Shown here in pieces: positions 43,301 through 55,400 of a stretch of DNA of 64,000 nucleotides. A program made the position numbers and the translations under genes. Source of the DNA: Massariosphaeria phaeospora. Lineage: Eukaryota > Ascomycota > Dothideomycetes > Pleosporales. The notes under the pieces are model-generated. The model made no database searches, had not been told where the DNA came from, and saw only the letters and a program-made list of their open reading frames with translations. The stretch's first letter is position 1, and each line of letters opens with the position of its first letter. The DNA lies in NCBI GenBank assembly GCA_011032825.1, contig JAADJZ010000001.1:2852001-2916000 (forward strand). Direction: 5' to 3'.

Positions 43301-45798
43301 TACTATCGCATTAAAATTGCAAAAGAGCACAAATAGTTAATAGCTTTTAAGACTAGATATAAACTCTACGAGTACTAAGTTATGCTATTTAAATTAACTA
43401 ATGCTCTAGCTACGTTTTAAGCTTTAATTAACAAAGTATTACACAAATACTTAAACATTTTTGTTACAGCATACTTAAACGACGTATTAATATACTCTAA
43501 AGAAACGCTTAAAGAACATTAGAAACATGTTAAAAAAGTTCTACAAAAAATAAAGCAGTACTAGCTACTACTACACTTAAAAAAATGTAAATTTTACGTT
43601 ACAAAAACTAGCTATCTTAGATTTATTATTTTAAGAAAAAGTGTGTTTATGGACTCAAAGAAAATCTAGACTATACAAAAGTAGCTAACTTTTAAAACAG
43701 TAAAAAATGTGTAGTTTTTTTTTTAATTTGCTAACTTCTATTAAAAGTTTATTAAAAATTACTCTAAAACTACGACACTGCTCTTAGAAGTTACTAAAAA
43801 AAATAAAAAGTTTAAATAAACAAAAGCACAAGAATAGGCGTTTTAAGAACTTAAAAAAAAGTTTACTACAGCACTAATGCTACAAATGCACAACTTAAAA
43901 AGAAAAACTTAAGTAGAAACTAATGCTTTAAACTATGCATTAAAAGCAATACTCTTACAACAATGCAACAATAAAAAATAGAAACTAGTGTTTTACTATT
44001 TTAGAAAGTTCTTTAGAGTAGAACTTAACTACGACGTTTACAATAAAAAGCTATTAGCAATAATAAACGCCTTTAAACAATAAAAAGCATAGCTAAAAAG
44101 AGCAAGGCATTAAGTACAAGTATACTTAGACTACTAAAACTTTACTAGCTTTACTACAACTAAAAAACTAAATAGACAACAAGTTAAATAGGCTGAATTT
44201 ATAGCAAACTACAATATCAAGATTTACTATTGCAAAGAAACTAACAATAGAGCTGCAAACGCGCTTAGTCGAAAATTAAATTTTATAGAAACTAACAAAC
44301 TAGTTACGCATAACCTAGTATTACGACAAAATCTAGATAAAACTCTCGAATACAATTAACTACAACTAGCTAAGATAGCTATAGTTACAAGCATTAAAAA
44401 AAGAATACACTAAAAATAAAGCAAAAACGATTAGCAAAAATAGATAGTTACAAACGACACTTAAGCTGTACTACTTATTTAAAAACTATATACTTCAAAA
44501 GCATATAAACACCTAGAAATTAACGAAATAGTTTAACGAATTTTAAACAAGTACTTAATGCTCTACGTACAAAACATAGTTTAGAAAGCAATAAGCAACT
44601 ATTTAGATTATTTAAAAAACAAACCTAAAAAACATAAGCTTTACGGATTACTTTAATTGCTAAAACTACTCGCACGCTTATAGATTAGCGTTACAATAGA
44701 TTTTATAGTAAAGCTTTTAAAATTGTTAAAACCCAAATTAGCATAGCTATGCGACTCGATTTTGGTAATTGTAAATTAATTAACTAAAGTATTATACTTT
44801 GTACTAACAGAAGAATCTATTACGGCAGAAAAAATAGCTTACGAAGTTACAAAAACACTCGTTGCTAATTACAAATTGCTAGAATAGTTTATTACTAATA
44901 GAAACAAGCTGTTTATATTAAAGTTTTAGAATACGTTCTTAGCCTAGTTAAAAGTTGCAAAGAAGCTATTAACTAGCTTCCACTCGCAAACAAACGGCTA
45001 GACGAAACAAATAAACTAAACACTAGAATAGTACTTACGAATGTACGCTAACAAGCTGCAAAACAACTAGGTTAAACTTTTGCTAACAGCACAATTAGCT
45101 TACAATAGCACAAAGTTTGCAACTACAAAACACTTGCTTTACTACGCAAACTATAGATATAAGCTAGTAACTTACTAAAATTCAAAAAATATTAAAAGCA
45201 TTTCGCTAGCAGCGGACAACAAGGCTTTTAGAATAATAAAATTACATAACAAATTAAGCAAACGAATTGCTTAAAGAAACTTAACGACAGCTAAGTTAGC
45301 AAATAAAAAAAAAATTAAAAAACCAACTTTTAAAAAGGGAGATAGAGTTTTTCTTTTACAAAAAAATCTAAAAACAAAAAAACTATGCAACAAGTTAAAC
45401 AACTTTTAAATAAAACTATTTAAAATTTTAAAAGTTAAGAAACTTGTATTATTTAAACTACAGCTACTTACAAGCATGCGCATATACTTAGTTTTTTACA
45501 AATTACTTTTTAAACTAGCACTACTAAACGCCGAAGTAGCAACTAATATCAAACTTAAAAACGAAAAGTATAAAGTTAAAGAAGTTAAGAACCTACAAAA
45601 GTTCAAACGTTAGTAAAAATACTTAGTTAAATAGCAAAAATAGCTAGAAAGCTAGAATACATAGAAACTAATACGAAATTTTACAAACTACAAGAAATTA
45701 GTGCAAGCATATTACTAGCAAAATTTAGAAGCAAAGAATCCAAGTTCTCTAAAAAAGCAGAAAAATTAAAAAAAAAAAAGCGAGAAAAAACGAGTTAG
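40369..45798 (+). pseudogene. Gypsy-3 gag-pol
   Basis: Same order as Gypsy-1: Gag from an ATA start at 40369-40371, knuckle CF-CSKVKYFCRNY near 41290, Cys-rich region about 41560-42080, protease LLNSKAA near 42385, RT with AYLNDVLIYSK near 43470, RNase H near 43910-44280, integrase about 44500-45300, and chromodomain about 45550-45720 ending at TAG 45796-45798. It is heavily mutated, with many TAA/TAG. Confidence 0.88.
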
Positions 45799-46010
45799 TT
45801 TGTAACTAGCTTAGGTTAGCTAAAAGTAGTTCGAATAGTAGTAGTACAAGACTATTAGTAGAAGCTGTACTTTTAAAATCAAAAAACGCGCTTAGCTGCG
45901 CTCTCTTAAGATTTTTTATTTCTTTAATTAATGCATGTTTCTAAGCGAACAACTTTTTTTTTTTTTAGTAGCAGCATTAAGTTGATTTTAGAGATTAAGC
46001 TTGCAACGCT

Positions 46011-46259
46011 CTATAGCGCAAAGCTTTCAACGCAAAACGCACTGCTTTTTAGCAACAGCAGCAAACTTTTTTTTAAACAAAAAAAAAAACACTTAGAACC
46101 TAACGATATACAATTAACACAAGTTTTTTTAAGCAAAAAAAAACACTTTAGGCCTTTTAACAAACAGCAACGGTACGGCTTTGCAACAAAGTAGTTTATT
46201 GCACAAAAACAAGCAAAACGATTGTAATAGCAACTAGTTGATTTTGCAACTTTAAGCAT
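46011..46259 (-). pseudogene. Gypsy-3 antisense gene, divergent Zn2Cys6-like class
   Basis: From ATG 46259-46257 to TAG at 46011, 82 residues starting MLKVAKSTSCYYNR. The cluster reads Y-x2-C-x6-C-x7-C-x2-C-x6-C (RCCLLKGLKC, then TCVNCISLGSKC), with the first Cys replaced by Tyr. The rest of the sequence is very different from the Gypsy-1/-2/-5 class, but the place, orientation and TATAAAAG box (46335-46328, 76 bases before the ATG) are the same. Shorter than the 237-codon class; the original C-terminus is uncertain. Confidence 0.68.
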
Positions 46260-46425
46260 AGTTAAACTTAGAAACTAAAAAGAACACAAAAGAAAGCTAC
46301 GATACAACGAGAATTAAAGTTAACTTACTTTTATACAAAACAGCACTTTTAATGCAAAGCACAAAAAAAACTAGCACAGCATAGCAAAACAGCTATTAAA
46401 ACAATATTTAAAAAAAAAAAAATAA

Positions 46426-46905
46426 TGTTACAAATAAAAACAATACTAGGTATTGTAAACTAAGCAACAACGTAAAAAAGTTGTTAAAGCTTGCTAGTAC
46501 GCAAGACGAAAGTACAACAATGCGCAAAGCAAAGTTAAGTAAGCAAAAATTACGTAACGTGCTTAGCACGCTTAGTAGTTTTAGCACTAAGCAAACTAAG
46601 TAGAAGTTGCTTAGTAAAATTAGCATGCTTAGTACTAAGCATACTAAGCAAACTAAGCAAAATGCTTTTAGTAAAGAATTATAAAATTATATAAATTAGT
46701 AGAATTTTCTTTACAATTTTAATTTTTTGTAGTTAACTTTTCTAAGTACATCGCATACATAGATTAAATCTATAAGCAACTATTTGTGTACTTTGTTATT
46801 TAATTTAGAATTAAATAAAATTGTTTTCTTTTGTTGTTATTAAGCCTTTCGAACACAGAACAATTTCTTAGGCGAAATCTTCGAGTTCAATTACAATTAC
46901 CTTTG
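46426..46905 (+). repeat. Gypsy-3 3' LTR, 3'-truncated
   Basis: Starts TGTTACAAATAAAAAC and stops at ...ATTACCTTTG where the Gypsy-4 LTR begins. About 23 end bases are missing. Confidence 0.88.
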
Positions 46906-47406
46906 TGTTACAAACAAAAACGATACTAGATATCGTAAACTAAGCAACGACGCAGAAAAGTTGTTAGAGCTTGTAGGTTTGCAAAACGAAAGTACAGCAC
47001 TACGCAAAGTAGAATTAGATTAGCAAAAGTTACGTAATGCGCTACAAGTGCTACAAAGCTTTAGCACGTAGCACACTAAGCAACGGTTGCTACGAGCGCT
47101 ACGAGTGCTACAGCGTAGCAAAACGTAGCAAGCAAAGCAAAACGCTTTTAGCAAAAAATTATAGAACTATATAAATTAGCAGAATTTCTTTTACAGTTTA
47201 GATTTTTTGTAGTTAACTCTTTTAAGTACATTTTATACATAGATTAGATCTATAGGCAACAAATTGTTACTTTGTTATTCTATTCGAAATAGAATTGAAA
47301 TTGTTTTCTTGTTGTTATTAAGCTCTCTAAATACAGAACAATTTCTTAGGCGAAATCTTCGAGTTTAATCGTAATTACTTTTAGTAAGAGAACACTTCTA
47401 ATAACA
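46906..47406 (+). repeat. Gypsy-4 5' LTR
   Basis: A 501-bp LTR, TGTTACAAAC...CTAATAACA. The variable block (about 47036-47145) is built of GCTAC/GTAGC motifs, as in the solo LTR at 38771. Confidence 0.92.
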
Positions 47407-50400
47407 CGTTAACTACTTTAGGTTTAGAACTAAGACAATATAACAACTCTAGCAAGCTTAGGTAGTAGCAGCGCTAAAGCACTAGCACGCACCGCAGCAA
47501 CGGTACTAGCAAAGCAAGCTAACTAAATAGAACAAATAAGCAAACAAATTAGCGAACTGTTAAAAACAGTAGCAATTTTAAAGAGTTAAAGAACTAGTAG
47601 TGCTGCGAAAGCACTGTTTTTAGAGAAATATAGCAAAGAAAAGAAAACACTACGATTATTCTTTACGAACATTAACTTCTACTGCCGTTACTATGCAACA
47701 AGCTTTTTTACAAAACAAAACAAAATCTTTGCAACTAAAATGCACATAAAAAACAACGTAGCAAAGTAGTTTTAGCTACACGCAAACGACTATGTTAAAA
47801 GCAATAGCAAGTAAAAAATAAAGCAAAACACGCAACGCATTTTTAAAAACTAAAAATTGTTTAAAAAAAAGCTTTATACAATCTACGAGAAAGTAGACGA
47901 AACACAATAAGCAATAAACAAACTTAAACTACTACAACAAAAAAATTCTGCAAGTGAATATACAATTAAGTTTAAAAGAATTTAAGCTAAAGTAGACAAC
48001 GTAGAAAAACAAAGCTTATACAAGTTCTACTACGCAAAACTAAAAAAACATGTAAAAAATAAAATTAGTTAAAACAAAAAACTTAAAGAACTTAGAGAGT
48101 TAATTAAAACTATAGTACAAATTAACAACTAACTATAGCAACAATAGTAGAAACGCAAGTTTACTATCAAACTATACATACGCTTAGTAGCTACGATTAA
48201 AAAAACTTATTACTATAACCTAATAGACATCGACAGCGTTGAACAAGTTTAGAACAACAAACTACTACAAAAGCAGTTTAACAAAAGAAACGCTACTTTA
48301 ACAAAGCAAAACTCTAAAGACGAATTGTCAAAAGAAAAACGCTAGAGACGTTACGACAATAAGGTATGTTTTTAATGCAGCAAAAACAAACACTTTTGCA
48401 AAGACTGCTTAGAAATACAACAAAAAGTAGCAAGCGCTTAAGCTGCTACTATTGCTATAGTTTAACTATAGCGAGTAGCTACACTATACCCAAAAAACTC
48501 TAAAGAATCGAAAGACAATTAGATTTGAATAGAAAGTTTTAAAAACGTTACAAACCTAACAAATTAAAACAACAAAAAACTATTAACTTTACAAGTCTAG
48601 AAAATTAACGAATAGCTATAGAACTACGAATGCTAGATGTGCAGCTAGAAAACCTACATTGTCTAGTATTGCAAAAACAGGTTCTATACGCTTTGAATTA
48701 AAAGATTACAAAAATAAAAAGTTGCAAACGCAGCAATAGCACAACAAAAGCTAACAAAAAAAAATACAGTTCGCGGATTAAGAAAATTACAAAAACTTAC
48801 TTTGGCACTAGTGCAACGAAAAAAACTGTGTATACTACGCAAACAATAGAATCTTTACTTAGCAACAGCTAAAATTACTATTACACGTTTTGCTTAAAAA
48901 CGGCGAGTGTATAGTAGCAGAATGCTACGTACACAACTACAACAATTAGTTTAAAAACTACAGCAGTAGCTGCAAATAAGCGCAGTATTACAACAAAAAA
49001 TGCTAAACACACTAGTTTTGCAAGCATATTACAGAATAGTAGCCTATAAGTCTAAAGAACAAAAACTATCTAAAATGCAACAACGAATTATGTATAGAAA
49101 ACTACGATACGTGCTAAGTAGCACAATAGCTTTTTTGCACTACAGAATGCACTATTTATAAGCTATAGAAAAATGCAACGAGATAGAATTTTAAAAACTA
49201 AAACTACAACAAGTTTTTAAAGCTTTAAGAATGCTTCGCTAGCAAATGCAACTACTACAAACAATAAAACATCTTAAAAAAACAAGCTTTAAAAGCTTTT
49301 TTAGCAAAAAACTAGCGGACTACTAGACCTACGATTAGAATAGTATAAGTGCTTTTAGCACAATCGTACAAAGCGTACAAAAAACGCAACTAAAATAAAA
49401 TTACATAAAAGTAAAAGCAAAAGTTGTAGGCTAAGAGCTTACTGCACTACTTAATAGCAAAGCTGCTTAAATACTAGTCTCTTTAGAATAAGTAAAAAAA
49501 AACAAAATACTTTACTAAGTTAAAAATAGACTAATACGAACAGTGTTAGCTAACGGAGAACTACTAGAATATAGAAACAGTTTAATCAACCTAAAAACCT
49601 AAAAAGTTAAGTTAAAAGTTGCGAGTATTAGACACTAACAGTGTATTAATATTATAAACTTTAAAAGTTTTAACATGTATATTAAGTACAACTAGCTACG
49701 TAAACACAACTTTAATATTAATTAAAAAAACAAAACAATACGCAGCTGAAGGCTTAGAAAGAAAGTTGCTATAGTACTACAAAACAGTTTAACAATTTAG
49801 AGCTTACTTAAGAATAAAAGAATTAGTTTAATTTTACTTTACAAGATTACGAGAATCTGTAAAAAAAACTTTTAGCAGATAAAAGTTATATAGATACAAC
49901 AAGTTGCGCTTTTAAAAATAAGCAAACTGCAATTCAACTTTTTAAAAAAACAAAAAAAAGAGTTTAAAAACTTTTTTACTAAATACTAAATAAAGTTTAA
50001 AAGCTTTTTTAAAAAAAACAAAAAGCACGACTTAGCAGACTACTAAAAATAAAATTACAAGATTATCCTTAAAAAAGGAACAAAACTACAACTAAAACTA
50101 ATGTATCCTCTAACTTACGACTAGCAAAATAAATTAAAAAAATACATTTAAAGAAATATCTAACGAGAATATATACAACTAAGCAAAAGCTTAATAGCTT
50201 CGCTAATATTGTTCGTACTAAAGAAAAACGAAGAATTGAAACTATGCGTAGACTATCAACAGCTTAACAACGTTACACAAAAAAACTAATACTTACTACC
50301 ACTTATTTAAAAGCTTATAAATTAACTTTAAAAAATAAAATAAATTACAAAACTTAACGTACGAAACGGATACTATTGCATTAGAATTACAAAAAAGCAC

Positions 50401-51024
50401 AAATAGTTAATAACTTTTAAAACTCGATATAGACTTTATAAGTACTAAGTTATGCTATTTAAACTAACTAATGCCTTAGCTACGTTTTAAGCTTTAATTA
50501 ACAAAGCACTATACAAATACTTAGATATTTTTGTTACAGCGTACTTAAACAACGTATTAATATACTCTAAAGAAATGCTCGAAGAACATTAAAAGCATGT
50601 TAAAAAAGTGCTACAAAAAATAAAGCAGTACTAGCTACTACTTTACTTAAAAAAATGTAAATTTCATGTTACAAAAACTAGCTATTTAAGATTTATTATT
50701 TTACAAGAAAGTGTGTTTATAGACTCGAAAAAGATTTAAACTATACAAAAATAGCTAACTTTTAAAACAGTAAAAAACGTGCAGTTCTTTTTAAAATTTG
50801 CTAACTTCTATTAAAAGTTTATTAAAAATTACTCTAAAACTACGACACTGCTTTTAGAAGTTACTAAAAAAAATAAAAAGTTTAAATAAACAAAAGCACA
50901 AGAATAGGCGTTTTAAAAACTTAAAAAAAAGTTTACTACAGCACTAATGCTACAGATGCACAACTTAAAAAAAAAAACTTAAGTAAAAACTAATGCTTTA
51001 GACTATGCATTAAGAGCAATACTT

Positions 51025-51525
51025 TGTTATCAAAGGTGTTCTCTTATCGAAGGTACGAGTTATTGGACTCGGAGATTCCGCCTAAGGGATTGTTCTGTGT
51101 TCAAAGGGCTTGGTAACAACAAAAAAACAATCTTAATCTTATTCTAAATAGAATAACAAAGTAACAATCTGTTGCCTATAGATTTAATCTATGTATAAAA
51201 TGTACTTAGAAGAGTTAACTACAAAGAATCCGAACTGTAAAGAAAATCTTGCTAATCTATATAGTTCTATAATTCTCTGCTAAAAGCGTCCTGCTTAGTT
51301 CGCTTAGTGTGCTTAGTTACTAAGCGCTCTAGGCTAGCTAAGCGCTCGCCGCTTAGTGTGCTTAGTTCGCTAAAGCTTTAATCGCACTAATTACTATTAC
51401 GTAACTGCTAACCTAATCCTGCCTTGCGCATTGCTGTACTTCCGTCTTGCAAACCTGCAAGCTCTAACAACTTTCCTGCGTCGTTGCTTAGTCTACGATA
51501 CCTAGTATCGTCTTTGTTTGTAACA
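51025..51525 (-). repeat. Gypsy-5 3' LTR
   Basis: 501 bp, TGTTATCAAAGGTG...TTTGTAACA as read on plus. Variable block at about 51290-51400 with GCTTAGTGTGCTTAG and CTAAGCGCT motifs. Confidence 0.94.
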
Positions 51526-51615
51526 TTATTCTTTTCTTTAAGAATATTGTCTCGATAGCTGTCTTGCTGTGCTGTGCCGGTTCTTTCTGTGCCTTGCATC
51601 AAAGGTGCTCTTTCG

Positions 51616-51623
51616 TATAAAAG
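51616..51623 (+). promoter_or_regulatory. TATA box of the Gypsy-5 antisense gene
   Basis: TATAAAAG followed by TAGGTTAACCT, 76 bases before ATG 51692. The octamer and spacing are kept in all five Gypsy copies, which argues that the antisense gene has its own promoter outside the LTR. Confidence 0.72.
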
Positions 51624-51691
51624 TAGGTTAACCTCGATTCTCGTCGTGTCGTAGCTTTCTCTTGTATTCTTTTGAGTTTTTAAGTCTAACT

Positions 51692-52405
51692 ATGCCTAAG
51701 TCTTCGCTTTCTGTAGATTCGTGCTCTAAGTTGACCTGCCGTCGTTACGATTAAGTTGCCCGTATTCGCGAAACTAGTTTGGAAATGCCTGCTCTTTGCG
51801 GCTGTTGTTCCAAAGAGAACTTAAAGTGCCTAGTTGATCTTTTGTTAGATAAGTGTGCTAAATGTCTTTAGTCTAGCGCGCCCTACAGTCTTGCTCTAAC
51901 AAAAAGAGAGTAGGCAGCTTTTCAACAAAAGCGTCGCGACTTGCAACATCGGCTTTTGCTAGCTAAGCAACAGGTGCTATCTGCACGGATCTAGGCCGCT
52001 TAGATAGTGTCTGCGGCGAAGTTCCGTGCTGCTACTCTTTAAGTAGAGCTTTCTGTTGCTAAAATAGAAAAGAATTAGCGTTTTGCTAATAAGTAGGTGG
52101 CTATTGAAGAGCTAGAGAAACTAGAAGCTGCGCAGTCCGGCGCTGCTGTCGATTCCAAGAGTACAATTTCTACCGATAGTCCTGTACCGCCGCTATTTGA
52201 AACGCTTTCGGCTAACTTAGGCTAGTTACAGACTAACTCTTCTCTGTTTGCTTCTTCTTCTTTTGACTTTTCTGCTTTCTTAGAGAACTCGGATTCTTTG
52301 CTTCTAAATTTCGCTAGTGATACTTTCGTACTAGTTCCTTGCAGTTTATAAGATTCTGTATTAGTTCCTATGTATTCTAGCTCTCTAGCTATTCTTGCTA
52401 TTTGA
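51692..52405 (+). pseudogene. Gypsy-5 antisense gene, Zn2Cys6-like, 237 codons
   Basis: One frame from ATG 51692 to TGA 52403-52405 (237 codons), broken only by TAG/TAA. Because TGA is the codon this mutation destroys rather than makes, the end is probably real. Residues about 10-35 are basic (KLTCRRYD, VARIRETSLEMP). The cluster is LCGCCSKENLKCLVDLLLDK then CAKC and a sixth position now Tyr: C-x2-C-x6-C-x8-C-x2-C-x6-Y. Residues about 70-155 are helical with Leu/Gln/Arg (RRDLQHRLLLAKQQ), a possible coiled coil, followed by Ser-rich acidic sequence. The last 173 bases overlap the pol end tail to tail. By analogy a DNA-binding regulator; target unknown. Confidence 0.8.
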
Positions 52406-55400
52406 CTAAGTACTTCTACTAACGTCCGAACTTCTGTAGGTCCTTGACTTTCTCGACTTCGTACTCTTCGTCTTCGAGCTCGATATCGGTTGCTACTTCG
52501 GCGTTTAGTAGTGCTAGTTTAAAGAGTAATTTGTGAAAAACTAGATGTATGTGCATGCTTGCGAGTAGCTGTAGTTTAAATAATACAAGTTTCTTAACTT
52601 TTAGGATTTTGAACGGTTCTATTCGAAAGTTGTCTAACTTGTTGCATGGTCGTTTAGTTTTCAGGTTTTTTCGTAAGAAGAAAACTCTATCCCCCTCTTT
52701 AAGAGTTAGTTCCTTAAGCTTTTTCTTGTTTGCTAACTTAGCTGTCGTAAAGTTCCTTTAAGCAATTCTTTGGCTCAATTCGTCGTGTAATTCTTGCATT
52801 CTAAAAGCCTTGTCGTCCGCTGTCAGCGAAATGCTTTTAATATCTTTTAAATTTCGATAAGCTACTAGCTTATATCTATGGTTTGCGTAGTACGGCAAGT
52901 GTTCTATAGTCGTAGACCTTGTGCTGTTGTATGCCAATTGTGCTGTTAGCAGAAGTTCAACCTAGTTGTCCTGCAGCTTGTTAGTGTACATTCGTAGGTA
53001 CTATTCTAGCGTTTAGTTCGTTCGTTCTGTCTAGCCGTTTGTTTGCGGGTAGAAGCTAGTTAATAGCTTCTTTGCAACTCCTAACTAGGCTAGGAACGTA
53101 TCCCAAAACTTTAATATAAACAGCTTGTTTCTATTAGTAATAAACTGTTCTAGCAATTTGTAATTGGCGACAAGTGTCTTCGTAACTTCGTAAGCTATTT
53201 CTTCTGCCGTAATTAACTCTTCTGTTGGTACAAAATGTAATTCTTTGGTTAATTAATCTACGATTACCAAGATCGAGTTGCATAGCCGTGCTAATCTAGG
53301 TTCTAACGATTTTAAGAGCTTTACTATAAAGTTTATTGTAACGCTAATTCATAGGCGTGCAGGTGGTTCTAGCAGTTAAAGTAATCCATAGAGCTTATGT
53401 CTCTTAGGTTTGTTCTTTGAACAATTCAAATAGTTGCTTATTGCTTTCTAAACTGTGTTTCGTACGTAGGGCATTGAGTACTCGTTCGAGATTCGTCGAA
53501 CTATTTCGTTAATCCCTAGGTGTCTATATGCTTGTAAAGCATGTAATTTCTAGATAAGCTGTATAGCTTAAGTGTCGTCTGTAACTATCTATTTCTGCTA
53601 GTCGTTTTTGCTCTATTCTTAGTGCATTCTTTTTTTAATGCTTGTAACTCTAGCTATTTTAGCTAGTTGCGGTTTGTTGTATTCAAGGGTTCCGTTGGAA
53701 TTCCGTCGCAATACTAGGTCGTGCGTGACCGGTTTGTTAGTTTCTGTAAAATCTAATCTTCGACTAAGCGCGTCTGCGGCTTCGTTGTTAGTTTCTTTGC
53801 AATAGTAAATCTTGATATCGTAATCTGCTATGAATTCAGCCTATCTAACTTGTTGTCAATTTAGTTTCTTAGTTGTAGTGAAGCTAGTGAGGTTCTAATA
53901 ATCTAAGTACACTTGTACTTAATGCCTTGCCTTTTTCAGCTATGCTTTTTATTGTTCGAAGGCGTTTATTATTGCTAATAGCTCTTTATCGTAAACGTCG
54001 TAGTTGAGTTCTGCTTCTAAGAACTTCCTAGAATGGTAGAACACTAGTCTCCATTTCCTGTTGTCGCATTGTTGTGATAGTATTGCTCCTAATGCGTAGT
54101 CTAAAGCATTAGTTTCTACTTAAGTTTTTTTTTCTAGGTCGTGCATCTGTAGCATCGGTGCTGTAGTAAACTTCTTTCTAAGTTCTTAAAACGCTTGTTT
54201 CTGTGTTTTCGTTTATTTGAACTTTCTATTTTTCTTGGTAACTTCTAAGAGTAGAGTCGTAGTCTTAGAGTAATTCTTAATAAACTTTCAATAGAAGTTA
54301 GCAAATTCTAAAAAGAACTGCACGTTTCTTACTGTTTTAGGAGTTGGCTATTTCTGTACAGTCTAGATCTTCTTCGGGTCCATAGACACACCTTTTCTTA
54401 AAATAATAAATCCTAGATAGCTAGTTTTCGTAACGTGGAATTTACATTTCTTTAAGTAAAAAAGTAGCCGGTACTGCTTTATTTTTTGTAGCACTTTTTT
54501 AACATGCTCCTGATGTTCTTCGAGCGTTTCTTTGGAGTATATCAATACGTTGTCCAAGTACGCTATAACAAAGATGTCTAAGTATTCGTATAGTGCTTTG
54601 TTAATTAAGGCCTAAAACGTAGCCAAGGCGTTGGTTAATTTAAACAGCATAACCTAGTACTTATAGAGTCTATATCTAGTTTTGAAAGCTGTTATCTATT
54701 CGTGCTCTTTTGCAATTTTAATGCAATAGTATTCGTTTCGTACGTCGAGTTTCGTAATTTATTTTACTTCTTAAAGTCGATCCATAAGCTTCTAGATAAG
54801 CAGTAGTAAGTATCTGTTTTTTTGTGTAACGTTGTTGAGATGTCAAAAATCTACGCACAGTTTCAATTCCTTGTTTTTCTTAGGTACGAACAATATTAGC
54901 GAAGCTATTAAGCTTTCGCTTAGTTGTATGTATTCTCGCTGGATATTTCTTTAAATGTATTTTTTCAATTTCTCCTGCTAGTTGTAAGTTAGGGGATACA
55001 TTGGTTCTAGTCGCAGTTTCGTTCTTTCTTCAAGGATAATCTTGTGATTTTATTTTTGGTAGTTTGCTAGGTTGTGCTTTTCGTTTTTCTCAAAGAAACT
55101 TCTAAACTCTGCTTGGTATTCGGTAGAGAGGTTTCTAAACTTCTTTTTCTGTTCCTTAGAGAGGTTAGATCGTAGTTTGCTCGTTTTTGAAGGCGCAACT
55201 CGTCGTATCCATATAACGCCTATCTGCTAAAAGTCTTTTCTACAGATTCTCGCGATCTTGTAGTGTAAAATTAGACTAATTCTCTCGATCTTAGGTAAGC
55301 TTTGAATTGTCGGTTCGTTTTGTTGTACTACAGCGACTTTCTTTCTAGGCCTTCGGCTGTGTATTGTTTCGTTTTCTTAATTAATGTCAAAGTTGTGCTT

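Larger units (their letters stand above)
32111..46905 (+). mobile_element. Gypsy-3: chromodomain Ty3/Gypsy element, split by Gypsy-2
   Basis: The first 39 bases of its 5' LTR are at 32111-32149 and the rest at 39867-40335, with CTAAG duplicated around Gypsy-2. Internal region 40336-46425, 3' LTR 46426-46905, cut about 23 bases short where Gypsy-4 begins. It is heavily mutated. No right-hand target duplication can be found because sequence beyond Gypsy-4 has been lost. Confidence 0.88.
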
